Below the pieces are notes generated by a model. It had not been told where the DNA came from and did not search any database. It was given only the letters and a program-made list of their open reading frames with translations. From contig NZ_JAHCMU010000017.1 in the NCBI RefSeq assembly GCF_018449435.1, forward strand, positions 62,001 through 126,000: DNA of 64,000 nucleotides, given 5' to 3'. Position numbers and translations under genes: made by a program. The DNA comes from Flagellimonas sp. 389 (GTDB lineage Bacteria > Bacteroidota > Bacteroidia > Flavobacteriales > Flavobacteriaceae). This document shows, one piece after another, positions 36,282-47,677 of this stretch (position 1 is its first letter; each line of letters begins with the position of its first letter).

Positions 36282-36326
36282 GAAAGTTATTTAGTGAAAA
36301 ATCTGCTTTTTCGACTTTTAAAGTGG

Positions 36327-38060
<1,734 letters not shown>

Positions 38061-38214
38061 TTAAGAACTGTCAATCTAAGTTTCTAAATAAATTTTTAGT
38101 AAAAGTATTGGGTTACAAAATCTAAAACACTCGTTTACAACGTATATACAGCATTCGAATTCCGATAACTAATATTTTCATTTCTAAATCAATACAAAAT
38201 CCTCAATAGAACTT

Positions 38215-38994
38215 ATGAAACTTAATCTAAGTGCACTGGTTATTTTTTGCTGTTTACTAATCCTTTCAACAAATTCTTGTGGCGATAATTTTGAACCATC
38301 CGATATTTTGGTTGAAGAAATAAATGAAGAAAATAGTGTAGATGAGGAAAATGATGGAGATACCACCAATGATGATGAAAGTGATGGTGAAAAAAATGAA
38401 GAAGACGAGAATACTGACGATACCGGAGATTCCACCAATGATGAAACCGGGGATGAAAATACAGAAGACGAAAACACAGGAGACCAGACTGGCGATGAAA
38501 CCACAGGAGACGAAACAGGTGATGAAAACACCGGAGATGAGAACACGGCAAGTGCAATCGTAGGAAATTGGGAACTGGTAAGCGCCACCATAAATAATGG
38601 TCAGGGTTCAACTAATGTAGAAAATTTTGGCGTAGTTAGTTTTCCATTTTCAGCTTCGTCAAAAGATGAGGACGCTCAGATTACCTTTTCTGAAAATCCA
38701 AACGAGGTAAATGGTACAGGGGAATACACTATCATTATATCGTATACACTTTTCAATCAAGAGTTTACGGATGAATCCAATCTAGAAAGTCCCATAACCA
38801 ACGGCACATGGCAACAATCCAATAATGATTTGATCATAACGGGCGGTGATGAAAACGTACCCGGTGATTTTATTATAAATGAGCTTACTACCAGCAGAAT
38901 GGTATTGGAAGTTGCTTTTGATAGGACAATACCCGTAGGCGAACTAGAAGTGGATGCAACCGGCACTTTGGTCATTACACTAAATAAAATGTAG
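38215..38994 (+). CDS. Lipoprotein with acidic repeat linker and lipocalin-like domain
   Basis: A 259-residue lipoprotein (lipobox TNSC, Cys22). Residues about 33-111 are a highly acidic low-complexity tract with imperfect GDE(N/T)TG-like repeats. The C-terminal part (about 113-259) is a beta-rich domain opening with IVGNWELVSA, a lipocalin-like start common in Bacteroidota lipoproteins. The acidic tract probably acts as a spacer that holds the domain away from the membrane and may bind divalent cations; both are inference. The 229-base gap upstream, shared with divergent pyrG, shows no clear promoter match. Confidence 0.75.
   Translation: MKLNLSALVIFCCLLILSTNSCGDNFEPSDILVEEINEENSVDEENDGDTTNDDESDGEKNEEDENTDDTGDSTNDETGDENTEDENTGDQTGDETTGDETGDENTGDENTASAIVGNWELVSATINNGQGSTNVENFGVVSFPFSASSKDEDAQITFSENPNEVNGTGEYTIIISYTLFNQEFTDESNLESPITNGTWQQSNNDLIITGGDENVPGDFIINELTTSRMVLEVAFDRTIPVGELEVDATGTLVITLNKM
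38435..38550 (+). repeat. Degenerate short tandem repeat encoding acidic linker
   Basis: Imperfect 12- to 18-base units of the type GATGAAAACACCGGA or GACGAAACAGGT repeat in frame inside the 38215-38994 gene. The unit length is a multiple of three, so gain or loss of copies would change the linker length without a frameshift. Confidence 0.65.
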
Positions 38995-39010
38995 GATTTT
39001 ATTTAGGGAG

Positions 39011-39250
39011 TCAGGATTTTTGTGGAAATTCTTTTTGAATTTTTCTGATCATGGGTTCTAGTCCGTTGTCTTTAATATCCAACATTGTACTTAGAAACTC
39101 CCCTAATTTTCCTTTGGGAAGCCCTTTTTGTCTGAACCACACTAAATAAGGTAAGGGTAAATCTACTAGGTAACTATCCTTAAACTTACCAAAAGGCATT
39201 TTGTAATGGGCAAGTTCCACTAACTTCTCTTTATCGGGTCGAATTTCCAT
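39011..39250 (-). CDS. DUF3820 family protein
   Basis: A 79-residue small soluble protein with the DUF3820 core MPFGKFKDSYLVDLPLPYLVWF near residue 18-39 (written here in part: MPFGKFKDSYLVDLP). Homologues are small, widespread and of unknown function. There is no signal peptide. It is convergent with the acidic lipoprotein gene and divergent from the isomerase-like gene. Confidence 0.85.
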   Translation of the reverse strand: MEIRPDKEKLVELAHYKMPFGKFKDSYLVDLPLPYLVWFRQKGLPKGKLGEFLSTMLDIKDNGLEPMIRKIQKEFPQKS

Positions 39251-39294
39251 TTGTATATCTAAAATACTATCTTTCTACATATAAATACTTCATC

Positions 39295-40158
39295 ATGAAG
39301 CGAAGAAATTTCATCAATACCGTGGCAGCTGGTTCTGCTGGGATATTATCAAGCTCTTCCATGGCCCACCAACAACAAACACAAAAAGACTTCAAATTAA
39401 AAAACAACATCAATCACAGTGTCTGCCAATGGTGTTTTAATCATTTACCGTTAGAAGAATTTCTTCAAATATTAACTGGCTTGGGAATAAAGGCAATTGA
39501 TTTAATAGGGCCAAAAGATTGGCCACTTTTAAAAAAATATGATATCCATTGTTCTATGTGCAATGGTGCCGAAATAAGTCTTACAGAAGGATGGAACGAT
39601 CCAAAATATCATGAGGAACTCATAGAAAACTACCTAGAAATTATTCCACTAGTGGCGGAAGCGGGCTATACCAACTTAATTTGCTTTAGTGGCAACCGTA
39701 GAGGCATAAATGACTATGTAGGGTTGCAAAACTGCGTGGACGGACTTTCTCAAATTATGCCATTGGCCGAAAAACACGGAGTAGTAATTCAGATGGAACT
39801 ATTTAATCAAGTAAACCATCCAGATTATATGTGCGATAGCTCTATTTGGGGGGTCGAACTTTGTAAACATTTAGGGAGTGAAAATTTTAAACTGCTCTTT
39901 GATATTTACCACATGCAAATTCAAGAGGGAGATATTATTCGAAGCATTCAAAACTACCATCCCTATTTTGGACATTACCATACTGCAGGCGTTCCAGGAA
40001 GGCACGAAATTGACGAAACCCAAGAACTCTATTACCCAGCTATCATAAAAGCTATTTTGGATACTGGTTTTAAAGGTCATGTTGCCCAAGAGTTTATTGT
40101 TACCTGGGAAGATAAAATCGGGGCGCTTAAAGATGCTTTTTTACGGTGCGATGTTTGA
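39295..40158 (+). CDS. Hydroxypyruvate isomerase-like TIM-barrel protein
   Basis: A 287-residue protein of the AP-endonuclease-2/xylose-isomerase-like barrel family, closest to Hyi (hydroxypyruvate to tartronate semialdehyde). Metal-site residues are visible in QMELFNQ, LLFDIYHMQ, GHYHTAGVPGRHE and VAQEF. The N terminus, KRRNFINTVAAGSAGIL, looks like a twin-arginine signal, so the enzyme is probably exported folded, which is usual for many Bacteroidota sugar enzymes of this family. No glyoxylate-pathway genes are adjacent, so the substrate stays open. Confidence 0.82.
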   Translation: MKRRNFINTVAAGSAGILSSSSMAHQQQTQKDFKLKNNINHSVCQWCFNHLPLEEFLQILTGLGIKAIDLIGPKDWPLLKKYDIHCSMCNGAEISLTEGWNDPKYHEELIENYLEIIPLVAEAGYTNLICFSGNRRGINDYVGLQNCVDGLSQIMPLAEKHGVVIQMELFNQVNHPDYMCDSSIWGVELCKHLGSENFKLLFDIYHMQIQEGDIIRSIQNYHPYFGHYHTAGVPGRHEIDETQELYYPAIIKAILDTGFKGHVAQEFIVTWEDKIGALKDAFLRCDV

Positions 40159-41229
40159 TCAATCCAACAAAGCGGGCACGATATATTCATTCATAAGCGC
40201 ATCGGTATACGAATGGGCTTTTCTTTTACCGTAATTGGTGGTCGTAATCACTACGACGGTATTAAGTTCAGGCATCGAGAGCACTTTCTGACCGCCATTT
40301 CCCGACATGTAGTAAGCGCCATACTTCTGATCAGAACCAAAAGACTTTATCCAAAGCAAGTAACCATAATCGACGCCTTCCCTAGCATTCGCCTTTGGTG
40401 TTGTGGCCTTTTTTACCCATTCTTTGGAAAGGATTTGTTCGTCATTCCATTCACCGTCTTGAAGAAAAAGCTGAATCATTTTTAAAAAGTCGCGGCTTTT
40501 ATATTCGCTACCACCGGCAGTATTCAAGGTCTTATAAGGATTGTAATGCAGTTGATAGTCCTTTATGTCCAAAGGACTAAAAAGGTTTTGTTTTGCAAAA
40601 CTGTCCAATGGCATTTTCACCGCACTTTCCACTACCTCGGCCATAGCAGCTGCTCCTGCGGAACAATAACTCATAACCCTTCCGTAAGGAGAATCGGCTG
40701 GCTTCGGCCCAAAAGGGTGTGAACGAATGGGCAGATCCAGAAAAAATTGAAGCCAATCCTCCACAATGTACATACGTTCCTCATGTCCTCTAGAGAACAT
40801 GTTGTCATCATCGCATTCCAAAATGGAACTCATGGTCAACAAATCTTCAATAGTAATATCTTGCTTTCTTTCGTCTTGATTCTTTACAGGCAATCTTGGA
40901 TTCACATAATCAAGAATTTTATCTTTTTCGGATTTAATAAACCCTTTATCTATAGCGATTCCAGTTAGTATTGTGGCCATCGTTTTCGTTACGGACCGTG
41001 TATTGTGCTTCGTGTTTAACCCTGCATTATTAAAATAGCTCTCAAAAACCAATTTTCCATCTTGAGCTACCAGAACACTTGTTATATTTTCATAGTCGCC
41101 CTTATTTATTTTCTCTTTCATTGTGTTGAAAAGAGGGTGGTCAAGTCTATGCTTTTCTGAAAAATCCAACTGAGCGGTCAACACTAATGGAAAGGTAAAA
41201 ACGGATACTAAAAATAATAGCTTATTCAT
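40159..41229 (-). CDS. Secreted serine hydrolase (beta-lactamase / class C family)
   Basis: A 356-residue protein from the ATG at 41229 (MNKLLFLVSVFTFPLVLTAQ signal peptide); an upstream in-frame start at 41268 adds a non-signal stretch. The catalytic SxxK motif is SVTK (Ser79, Lys82) and the second motif is YCS in MSYCSAGAAAM. This fits the beta-lactamase-related esterase or D-aminopeptidase family rather than a true resistance enzyme. The stop directly abuts the convergent isomerase-like gene. Substrate unknown. Confidence 0.83.
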   Translation of the reverse strand: MNKLLFLVSVFTFPLVLTAQLDFSEKHRLDHPLFNTMKEKINKGDYENITSVLVAQDGKLVFESYFNNAGLNTKHNTRSVTKTMATILTGIAIDKGFIKSEKDKILDYVNPRLPVKNQDERKQDITIEDLLTMSSILECDDDNMFSRGHEERMYIVEDWLQFFLDLPIRSHPFGPKPADSPYGRVMSYCSAGAAAMAEVVESAVKMPLDSFAKQNLFSPLDIKDYQLHYNPYKTLNTAGGSEYKSRDFLKMIQLFLQDGEWNDEQILSKEWVKKATTPKANAREGVDYGYLLWIKSFGSDQKYGAYYMSGNGGQKVLSMPELNTVVVITTTNYGKRKAHSYTDALMNEYIVPALLD

Positions 41230-41307
41230 TTGATTGCTTTTGATTATCACAACAAATAAAGGCAACATTTTTCCTTTAAAATAGAACGTATTTAACCTGA
41301 TTAATTC

Positions 41308-42111
41308 CTAAAAAAATCGCTGTCTGTATCTTTTTGGTGTCTCACTAAAATAGGATTTGAAAGTTCGCGTAAAATGACTGTGATCGGAAAAACCGCATTC
41401 ATGCGCAATTTCAGTCAACGATAAAGTTCGGCTGCCCAATAAGGAAATCGCTTTTTTGATTTTATTCCTACGGACATAATCCCCTAAGGTCGTATTCAAA
41501 TATTTTGGCAGACTTCTGGACAAATGGACAGGGTGAATCCCTAAAGCATTAGAGAGTGAGGTCAAGGTTAAGTTCTCCACATCATCATAAATTAGTTGCT
41601 TCAACTGGTCTACCCAGTAAGGCTCCATATTTTTGGATGATAGATTTTTGCCCCATACTTCATCACAAAGTTGCAACATCAAAACATCCATGGACAATTT
41701 TGAATCATCATCATCATTTTTGAATTCGTAATAGATTTTTGCCAAAGTTTCATGTAATCTCGGGTCTTTCATGATTTTACTGCCCTCCCAAAGGTCTGTG
41801 TCAAACTTTTTGTCCTGAAACCATTGCTTATCCAATTCAATATGGAATCCGCGTGCATTTCGGGTTTCTTTGGTGTTCATATGGGTTTCTTGCCAGTTAT
41901 GAAACAGGAAACTACCAGGAGGACAAAGGGTAGTTTTACGTTGATTGATATCTTTAAGATTCCCCTCTAACACATACATGAAATATGGGTTTTCATGATA
42001 ATGCCAATCTGTTTTTGGCAAATGATAATCGTACTCAGAAAAGGAAACACCTGTATTTTCTATTTCTAACTTCCTGATTCCGTAATAGTTGCCCTTTTTT
42101 AGAATTTTCAT
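41308..42111 (-). CDS. AraC family transcriptional regulator
   Basis: A 267-residue regulator with an N-terminal cupin-like sensing domain (YHLPKTDWHYHENPYFMYVLEG, here in part: DWHYHENPYFMYVLEG) and a C-terminal pair of helix-turn-helix motifs, the second being SLTEIAHECGFSDHSHFTRT followed by FKSYFSETPKRYR. It is oriented to read toward the serine hydrolase gene, 78 bases apart, so that hydrolase is a candidate target. The inducer is unknown. Confidence 0.9.
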   Translation of the reverse strand: MKILKKGNYYGIRKLEIENTGVSFSEYDYHLPKTDWHYHENPYFMYVLEGNLKDINQRKTTLCPPGSFLFHNWQETHMNTKETRNARGFHIELDKQWFQDKKFDTDLWEGSKIMKDPRLHETLAKIYYEFKNDDDDSKLSMDVLMLQLCDEVWGKNLSSKNMEPYWVDQLKQLIYDDVENLTLTSLSNALGIHPVHLSRSLPKYLNTTLGDYVRRNKIKKAISLLGSRTLSLTEIAHECGFSDHSHFTRTFKSYFSETPKRYRQRFF

Positions 42112-42161
42112 ACACTATAAAGACCACGGAATATGAAAAACGTTACAACGGAAAGCTAAAT

Positions 42162-42692
42162 TCAGTTCCTATCCAAAGCTTTAGCTATCTTATTGTTCCA
42201 TTCCAGTTGCTTCTTTGTATTTCTGGAAAAATTAGTTTCCCAATCGTACAGCTCCTGAAAATCCTTGAGCTCCTTTAAAATTTCCTTGTAAATCCTTCGA
42301 ATCTCGGCCTTTACATTATCGGAGAAAGAGGTACGTTGTAACTTGTCTCGCATTTTACGGGCAAATAGTTCGGATATATCAAAATGTAGCTGTTCGTGAC
42401 TCAAGATGATATCGTCGCAAACTTCGGGTTTATACCAAGATTCATTGGGATAGAAATACGCGTTCACTTCAAAATCCAGTTCAACTTCGTGATGAATCAA
42501 ATTTGCCGAGTATTTATAGCTTATGCCACTTGCAGTAGTCGCTGCAGGTACAGCGGCAGGTGGAATCTTACCCTTAAAGTCGGTCCATGTGAGTCTTTTA
42601 TCGGGATTCCACAACACACTTTCTTCAAGCTGTTGGGAATTCCCAAAGAAACCGAAAACTAAAAAAAATCCTATGTAAACTACCTTACCCAA
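42162..42692 (-). CDS. Secreted DUF922 protein, putative zinc metalloprotease
   Basis: A 176-residue protein with a signal peptide (MGKVVYIGFFLVFGFFGNSQ) and a DUF922 core: LTWTDFKGKIP, TASGISYKY and SHEQLHFDISELFARKM. The HEQLH at 99-103 fits the HExxH zinc-binding pattern. The family is annotated as unknown or Zn-dependent protease-like. The start overlaps the end of the OsmC gene by 13 bases, so it belongs to the guaA run. Confidence 0.82.
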   Translation of the reverse strand: MGKVVYIGFFLVFGFFGNSQQLEESVLWNPDKRLTWTDFKGKIPPAAVPAATTASGISYKYSANLIHHEVELDFEVNAYFYPNESWYKPEVCDDIILSHEQLHFDISELFARKMRDKLQRTSFSDNVKAEIRRIYKEILKELKDFQELYDWETNFSRNTKKQLEWNNKIAKALDRN

Positions 42693-43084
42693 TTAAATTG
42701 AATTACTTTTTCAATATCTGGATGAAGGCTGTAATGTACGGGACATGTATTTGCAGTATTTTCTAAAATTTTCCTGTGCTTATCAGAAATATTTTTAGGA
42801 AATTCCATTTTTACTTCGATTTTAGAAATCCTTCTTGGATTTGCTGCCATATGCTTGGTAACTTCGGCAGTGGAACCGGTTAAATCCACTTCCAAATCCC
42901 TGGCCTTAATACCCATCATAGTCAGCATACAACTTGCTAATCCGGTTGCTACCGTATCTGTTGGCGAGAATGCCTGTCCCAATCCATTATTGTCGATAGG
43001 AGCATCTGTGATAAATTCATTTTCGGAACGCAAATGCAAACAAGTAGTCCGTAATTCTCCCGTGTAAGTAACTTTAGAGGTCAT
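42680..43084 (-). CDS. OsmC family peroxide-resistance protein
   Basis: A 134-residue protein from the ATG at 43084 ([11 protein letters not shown]). The redox cysteine pair of the OsmC/Ohr family is visible in GLASCMLTMMG and TANTCPVHYSL. Family members reduce organic hydroperoxides with lipoyl-type or other thiol partners. The start lies 10 bases upstream of the LysM gene stop in this orientation, so the two genes overlap. Confidence 0.9.
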   Translation of the reverse strand: MTSKVTYTGELRTTCLHLRSENEFITDAPIDNNGLGQAFSPTDTVATGLASCMLTMMGIKARDLEVDLTGSTAEVTKHMAANPRRISKIEVKMEFPKNISDKHRKILENTANTCPVHYSLHPDIEKVIQFNWVR

Positions 43085-45209
43085 TGAGTTGTATTTCTTT
43101 AATTCTAAGACCATCATACTCCATTAGGTAAGATGCCCTATTATAATAGCCAGAGGATAAATTATTGTAATAATTAAAACTGTTGCCCGTATACTCCGTA
43201 AGACCAATAATCTTTGAAGTCTCAAAAAGATTGTTTTTGTGAGCAAGTTTCAATAAAATATCGAAAGTGACATCAAAACCACGCACAGCGTAACGGTCAG
43301 GTTTTAAATCATTGTATTTTTTCCGGTACGCCTTAGTAAAAGCATCCTCCTTTATTTCTCTATAAAAAGACGGATACGCAAACTTTAGGTTGGAAAGGTG
43401 TGTATTGGACACTACATCACTCTCAAAAGCATTATTAAAGTTTGTCGTAAACATGCGTACGACCGTTTTATCAGCATTGGCCGAGTTTAAAATCGAGCTC
43501 ACACTGGCAACCATATTCGGTTGGTTTGTTTCCACAAAAACCCAATTCTCCTTCGTTTCGGAAAGCTTGACCAAAAACCTATTTAAATGTAACGATTTAT
43601 TGTCAATGATTTTTGCAATCTGAGCCGATGGGAACTTAGCTATAATTGAATCTTTGGCCACCTGATGCGTCGAATCCGCAATGATTATAATATTCTGATC
43701 GGTATAGGTTTTTCCTAGATAAGACAGCATTTTTTGTCGTAATACCTCATCTGTTGGTACCGAAAAGAAAACATTGTTATGACTATAGGAACTGTTGGAT
43801 GCTATAGGGGAAATAACAGGGATATTTTTTGGAGCGGCTTGAACGGCCACCTCATTCAGAGCTGTAGATGACACGGGGCCAATAATGGCATTGACTCCCA
43901 ATAAGCTTTCTCTGGATAAAATTTCTTTGACTTTTGCTTGATTTAACTCCGTATCAAAGGTTTTAACATTGACAGAGATTCCCATTTTCTTTATGGAATC
44001 CAAGGCCACCAAAGCACCTGAATAAAATCCAAGACTTAGACTTACATCCCTTCTTGTTTCAATCTGCGTAGCCGTCTTCTTTCTATCGTTTAGATTAATA
44101 CGGTCCAATCTAAATGGCAGCATGAATACCAGTTTGGGCCTGTTCTGCAAATTAATACTGTCCAAAAGATTGATTTTATCCAAAACCAATGCATTTTTTA
44201 CTTCCAGGCCTTCTGTATTTTCATTTGGAAGTTTTAAGACCATCCCAGCTTTTAGACCATTCTCTAAAGCTGGATTCAATCGGAATAGCTCATCTCTGGT
44301 AATCTTCAGGTTTTGGGTAAGCCTGAATATATTTTGCTTTGGTTTTACTTCGTAAAAAATGAAATTTTCGGTATTAACCTCGCCAGAAGTATCCTGTTTT
44401 TTGGGCAGACGTAACACCATACCTTCTTTTAGACCACCGAGCTTCATAATTTCAGGATTCAATTTTATAATGGAATCCGAGGTAATACCATACGCTTTAC
44501 CTAAACTGTAAAGGGTTTGTTTGGGTGGAACTGTGAAAGAAGTAAATAGTTCAACTTCTTGGTCTTCAAGACTATCCCCTTTTGGTCGTGGCAAATTTAG
44601 TTCTTGCCCTACAGCCAAATAATCGGAACTTTTGTTTAGATCAGGGTTTAATGCAACCAAACTGTCTACAGTAATCCCGTATTTATGTGCAATGCTCCAT
44701 CGGGTTTCTTTAGGCTTTACGGAATACGTTTCAAAATCCAATGCACGCTCTTCCTCGGTAGTAAGCTCAGGAAACTTAGGTATCTGTAAGACCATTCCCT
44801 TTTTAAGGGGTTCGGAATACAAATTTCTATTGTAGCGCTTCAACTGCTCCTCGGTAATTTTGTAACGCTGCGTAAGACCAAATAATGTTTCCCTTTTCCT
44901 GACTCTATGTCTTGAGAAACTTAATGGTTTAATTTGCTTAACGACCTCTTCTTTTTTTGGTTTGATTTGTTGCGTAATTACAGACCCATCAAGTGGAATT
45001 ATCAAGATTGTGTTCGGTTTCACATCCGAAGCAGTTTTGATTTCCTTATTGGATTGAAGAATGGTATAAGGGGTCACCCTATACTTTCTGGAGATACTCT
45101 GTAACGATTCTCCTTCCTTGACAGCATGTGTCGTGTAATTTTGGGCAGAAACTTGTATTGATGCCAACAAAAAGGCCACAACACCCAATCTAATTATATA
45201 TTTTTTCAT
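43074..45209 (-). CDS. LysM-repeat protein with periplasmic-binding-protein fold
   Basis: A secreted protein of 711 residues (start at 45209, MKKYIIRLG; the signal ends SVSAQ-like VSAQ). Five LysM domains lie at about 26-73, 100-145, 161-208, 224-270 and 284-329, followed by a type I periplasmic-binding-protein-like domain from about 358 ([43 protein letters not shown]). The LysM part should bind peptidoglycan. The C-terminal fold resembles the domain in E. coli LpoA, an activator of a penicillin-binding protein, but sequence identity is too low to assert that role. It overlaps guaA by 4 bases. Confidence 0.87.
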   Translation of the reverse strand: MKKYIIRLGVVAFLLASIQVSAQNYTTHAVKEGESLQSISRKYRVTPYTILQSNKEIKTASDVKPNTILIIPLDGSVITQQIKPKKEEVVKQIKPLSFSRHRVRKRETLFGLTQRYKITEEQLKRYNRNLYSEPLKKGMVLQIPKFPELTTEEERALDFETYSVKPKETRWSIAHKYGITVDSLVALNPDLNKSSDYLAVGQELNLPRPKGDSLEDQEVELFTSFTVPPKQTLYSLGKAYGITSDSIIKLNPEIMKLGGLKEGMVLRLPKKQDTSGEVNTENFIFYEVKPKQNIFRLTQNLKITRDELFRLNPALENGLKAGMVLKLPNENTEGLEVKNALVLDKINLLDSINLQNRPKLVFMLPFRLDRINLNDRKKTATQIETRRDVSLSLGFYSGALVALDSIKKMGISVNVKTFDTELNQAKVKEILSRESLLGVNAIIGPVSSTALNEVAVQAAPKNIPVISPIASNSSYSHNNVFFSVPTDEVLRQKMLSYLGKTYTDQNIIIIADSTHQVAKDSIIAKFPSAQIAKIIDNKSLHLNRFLVKLSETKENWVFVETNQPNMVASVSSILNSANADKTVVRMFTTNFNNAFESDVVSNTHLSNLKFAYPSFYREIKEDAFTKAYRKKYNDLKPDRYAVRGFDVTFDILLKLAHKNNLFETSKIIGLTEYTGNSFNYYNNLSSGYYNRASYLMEYDGLRIKEIQLNDL

Positions 45210-46738
45210 TCCCATTCTATAGTTGCAGGTGGTTTTGAGCTAATGTCATACACTACTCTATTAACGCCTTTGACCTTATTTATTATATCATTAGAGGTTT
45301 TTTGCAAAAACTCATAGGGTAAATTTACCCAATCCGCTGTCATACCATCCGTACTTTCCACCGCTCTCAAGGCCACACACTTTTCATATGTACGTTCGTC
45401 ACCCATTACCCCTACACTATTTACGGGCAAAAGCATGGCTCCGGCCTGCCAAACCTTATCATAAAGCCCCCATTTTTTGAGCCCGTCTATAAAAATAGCA
45501 TCCACTTCTTGTAATATAGACACCTTTTCTGCGGTAATGTCACCTAAAATACGAATTCCAAGACCAGGTCCTGGAAAAGGATGTCTTCCTAAAATAAAAT
45601 CTTCCATGCCAATACTCTTCCCAACCCGTCTTACCTCATCTTTAAACAACAAGTGTAAAGGCTCTACCACTTCCAATTTCATATAATCTGGTAATCCACC
45701 TACATTATGATGGCTTTTAATAACTGCTGATGGACCACCACTTGCCGATACAGATTCAATTCTATCTGGGTAAATAGTCCCTTGTGCCAGCCATTTGACA
45801 TCTTTAATTTGCTGTGCTTCATCATCAAACACATCGATAAATGCCTTTCCTATAATTTTTCTTTTCTTTTCTGGTTCCGATTCCCCAGCCAAAGCATCCA
45901 AAAAACGTGCCGAAGCATCCACACCCTTAACGTTCAGCCCCATATGCTTATATTGGTCCAATACGTTTTCAAACTCATTTTTGCGAAGCAATCCGTTGTT
46001 CACGAAAATACAGTAAAGGTTTTTCCCTATAGCTTGATGCAAAAGCATTGCCGCAACACTGGAGTCAACTCCACCCGATAAACCCAGCACCACTTTATCA
46101 TCACCAATTTTTTGCTTTAGTTCCGCAACTGTGGTCTCCACAAATGCATCGGGGGTCCAATCCTGCTCCAGACCTGCTATATTGACCAAGAAATTTTTCA
46201 ATAACTGCGTCCCATCCTTGGTGTGGTAGACTTCGGGATGAAATTGTATCCCAAACGTTTTTTCCCCATCAATTTTAAATGCGGCGTTTTCAACGTCATG
46301 TGTACTTGCCAATAGAACTGCACTTTCGGGGAGTTCCTTTATAGTGTCACTATGGCTCATCCACACTTGGCTACCTTCACCGATCTCACTTAAAAAATCT
46401 TCGCCTTCTTTTATATAAGAAAGCTTGGCCCTGCCATATTCTCTTGTGGCCGAGGGAGCAACATTCCCGCCGTTAAAGTGTGCCAAATATTGTGCTCCAT
46501 AGCAAATGGCCAACAAAGGTATTTTTCCTTTTATTTCTGATAAGTCCGGGTGCGGTACATCCTCACCTCTTACCGAAAATGGAGAGCCTGAAAGAATTAC
46601 CGCTTTGTAGCTGGATATATCTTCAGGAAGCTTGTTGTAAGGTTTTATTTCTGAGTAAATATTGAGTTCCCTAACGCGACGTGCTATCAACTGGGTGTAC
46701 TGGGAACCAAAATCTAGGATAAGTACGTTATTATGCAT
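45206..46738 (-). CDS. guaA: GMP synthase (glutamine-hydrolysing)
   Basis: Amidates XMP to GMP. The 510-residue protein, from the ATG at 46738 ([16 protein letters not shown]), has the N-terminal glutaminase with its nucleophile in LLAICYGAQ and [10 protein letters not shown], the ATP pyrophosphatase P-loop [13 protein letters not shown], and the C-terminal dimerisation domain with [12 protein letters not shown]. An upstream in-frame start at 46753 crosses a promoter-like -7 box, so the shorter start is preferred. It heads the guaA-LysM-OsmC-DUF922 run. Confidence 0.97.
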   Translation of the reverse strand: MHNNVLILDFGSQYTQLIARRVRELNIYSEIKPYNKLPEDISSYKAVILSGSPFSVRGEDVPHPDLSEIKGKIPLLAICYGAQYLAHFNGGNVAPSATREYGRAKLSYIKEGEDFLSEIGEGSQVWMSHSDTIKELPESAVLLASTHDVENAAFKIDGEKTFGIQFHPEVYHTKDGTQLLKNFLVNIAGLEQDWTPDAFVETTVAELKQKIGDDKVVLGLSGGVDSSVAAMLLHQAIGKNLYCIFVNNGLLRKNEFENVLDQYKHMGLNVKGVDASARFLDALAGESEPEKKRKIIGKAFIDVFDDEAQQIKDVKWLAQGTIYPDRIESVSASGGPSAVIKSHHNVGGLPDYMKLEVVEPLHLLFKDEVRRVGKSIGMEDFILGRHPFPGPGLGIRILGDITAEKVSILQEVDAIFIDGLKKWGLYDKVWQAGAMLLPVNSVGVMGDERTYEKCVALRAVESTDGMTADWVNLPYEFLQKTSNDIINKVKGVNRVVYDISSKPPATIEWE

Positions 46739-46741
46739 GGG

Positions 46742-46749
46742 CAAAAATA
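46742..46749 (-). promoter_or_regulatory. Putative -7 box directly upstream of guaA
   Basis: On the reverse strand this reads TATTTTTG, an exact TAnnTTTG match, only 3 bases before the ATG at 46738. If used, the transcript would be nearly leaderless. No good -33 element was found, so this is a weak call. The rest of the 250-base gap to pgmB shows nothing further. Confidence 0.3.
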
Positions 46750-47005
46750 GCAATTTACAGGAGTTGAAAAAGTATCTTTTTACATATTTATAAGAACTTC
46801 TTCACATGGTTATCCTGTACACACTTTGACTAAATTTGACCGCTCTTAACTACCTAAAACTTATATTGAAGGTTTGTTTTTAAAAATAAAGAAGTAATCA
46901 ATAAAATAAAACTTGGATAAAATAGTACATCGTCGAATATAACGTTAAGTAGCTTTTTTCTTAACAAATTTCACCATTTATTTGCAAGGCTAAACATGCT
47001 CAACC

Positions 47006-47665
47006 ATGATTAAAGGATTTATTTTTGATTTAGACGGTGTTATTACAGATACTGCAGAACTACATTATGTTGCATGGAAAAACCTTGCAGACGAAAGAGG
47101 ATGGTTGTTCGACAGGGAAGTCAATGACAAGCTACGGGGTATTTCCCGTACGGATTCCATGAGAGTAATCCTAGAGCACAACAACACTTCTTTAGATGAA
47201 GAAACATTGGCCCAATTTGCCAAAAAAAAGAACGATATCTATGTGGCAAGCCTAGATGGGATGACACCAGAAGATTACCTTCCCGGGGTAAAGGAACTCT
47301 TGACCAATCTTAGAATTGAAGGATTTAGCGTAGCATTGGGCAGCGCAAGTAAAAATGCAGTCAAGGTATTGGAACAGCTTAATGCAAAAGCATTTTTTGA
47401 TGTTATTGGTGATGGCAACAGTGTATCCAAAAGCAAACCAGAACCAGATATTTTTCTATACGGAGCAGAAAAATTGAATTTACAACCAGAAGAATGTGTC
47501 GTTTTTGAAGATGCGGAGAGTGGAATTGATGCGGCAAAAGCCGGAGGATTTCACAGTGTAGGAATTGGTCCCGAGGAACGTTTAGGGCATGCCGACCTAA
47601 GATTCGATTCCATGGAAGAGGCAACTTTATTCGAAATAAAGTCCTATTTTAAAGACTTGTTTTAA
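47006..47665 (+). CDS. pgmB: Beta-phosphoglucomutase
   Basis: HAD-superfamily enzyme that interconverts beta-D-glucose 1-phosphate and glucose 6-phosphate. The 219-residue protein has the nucleophile Asp8 and acid/base Asp10 in FDLDGVITD, the cap-loop LRGISRTDS, SASKNA, the lysine in SKPEPDIF and the metal site FEDAESGIDAA. It starts 12 bases upstream of a GH65 gene, the classic partner, since GH65 phosphorylases release beta-glucose 1-phosphate. Confidence 0.94.
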   Translation: MIKGFIFDLDGVITDTAELHYVAWKNLADERGWLFDREVNDKLRGISRTDSMRVILEHNNTSLDEETLAQFAKKKNDIYVASLDGMTPEDYLPGVKELLTNLRIEGFSVALGSASKNAVKVLEQLNAKAFFDVIGDGNSVSKSKPEPDIFLYGAEKLNLQPEECVVFEDAESGIDAAKAGGFHSVGIGPEERLGHADLRFDSMEEATLFEIKSYFKDLF

Positions 47666-47677
47666 AAGTCTCTAAAA

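Noticed and set aside
38184..38611. Reverse-strand frames of 123-135 codons with Ser/Val/Pro- or His/Leu-rich repeats
   Set aside because: They are the antisense reading of the acidic repeat tract; their composition follows from the repeat.
40159..41229. Beta-lactamase resistance gene
   Set aside because: The SVTK and YCS motifs place it in the wider serine hydrolase family; nothing points to antibiotic hydrolysis.
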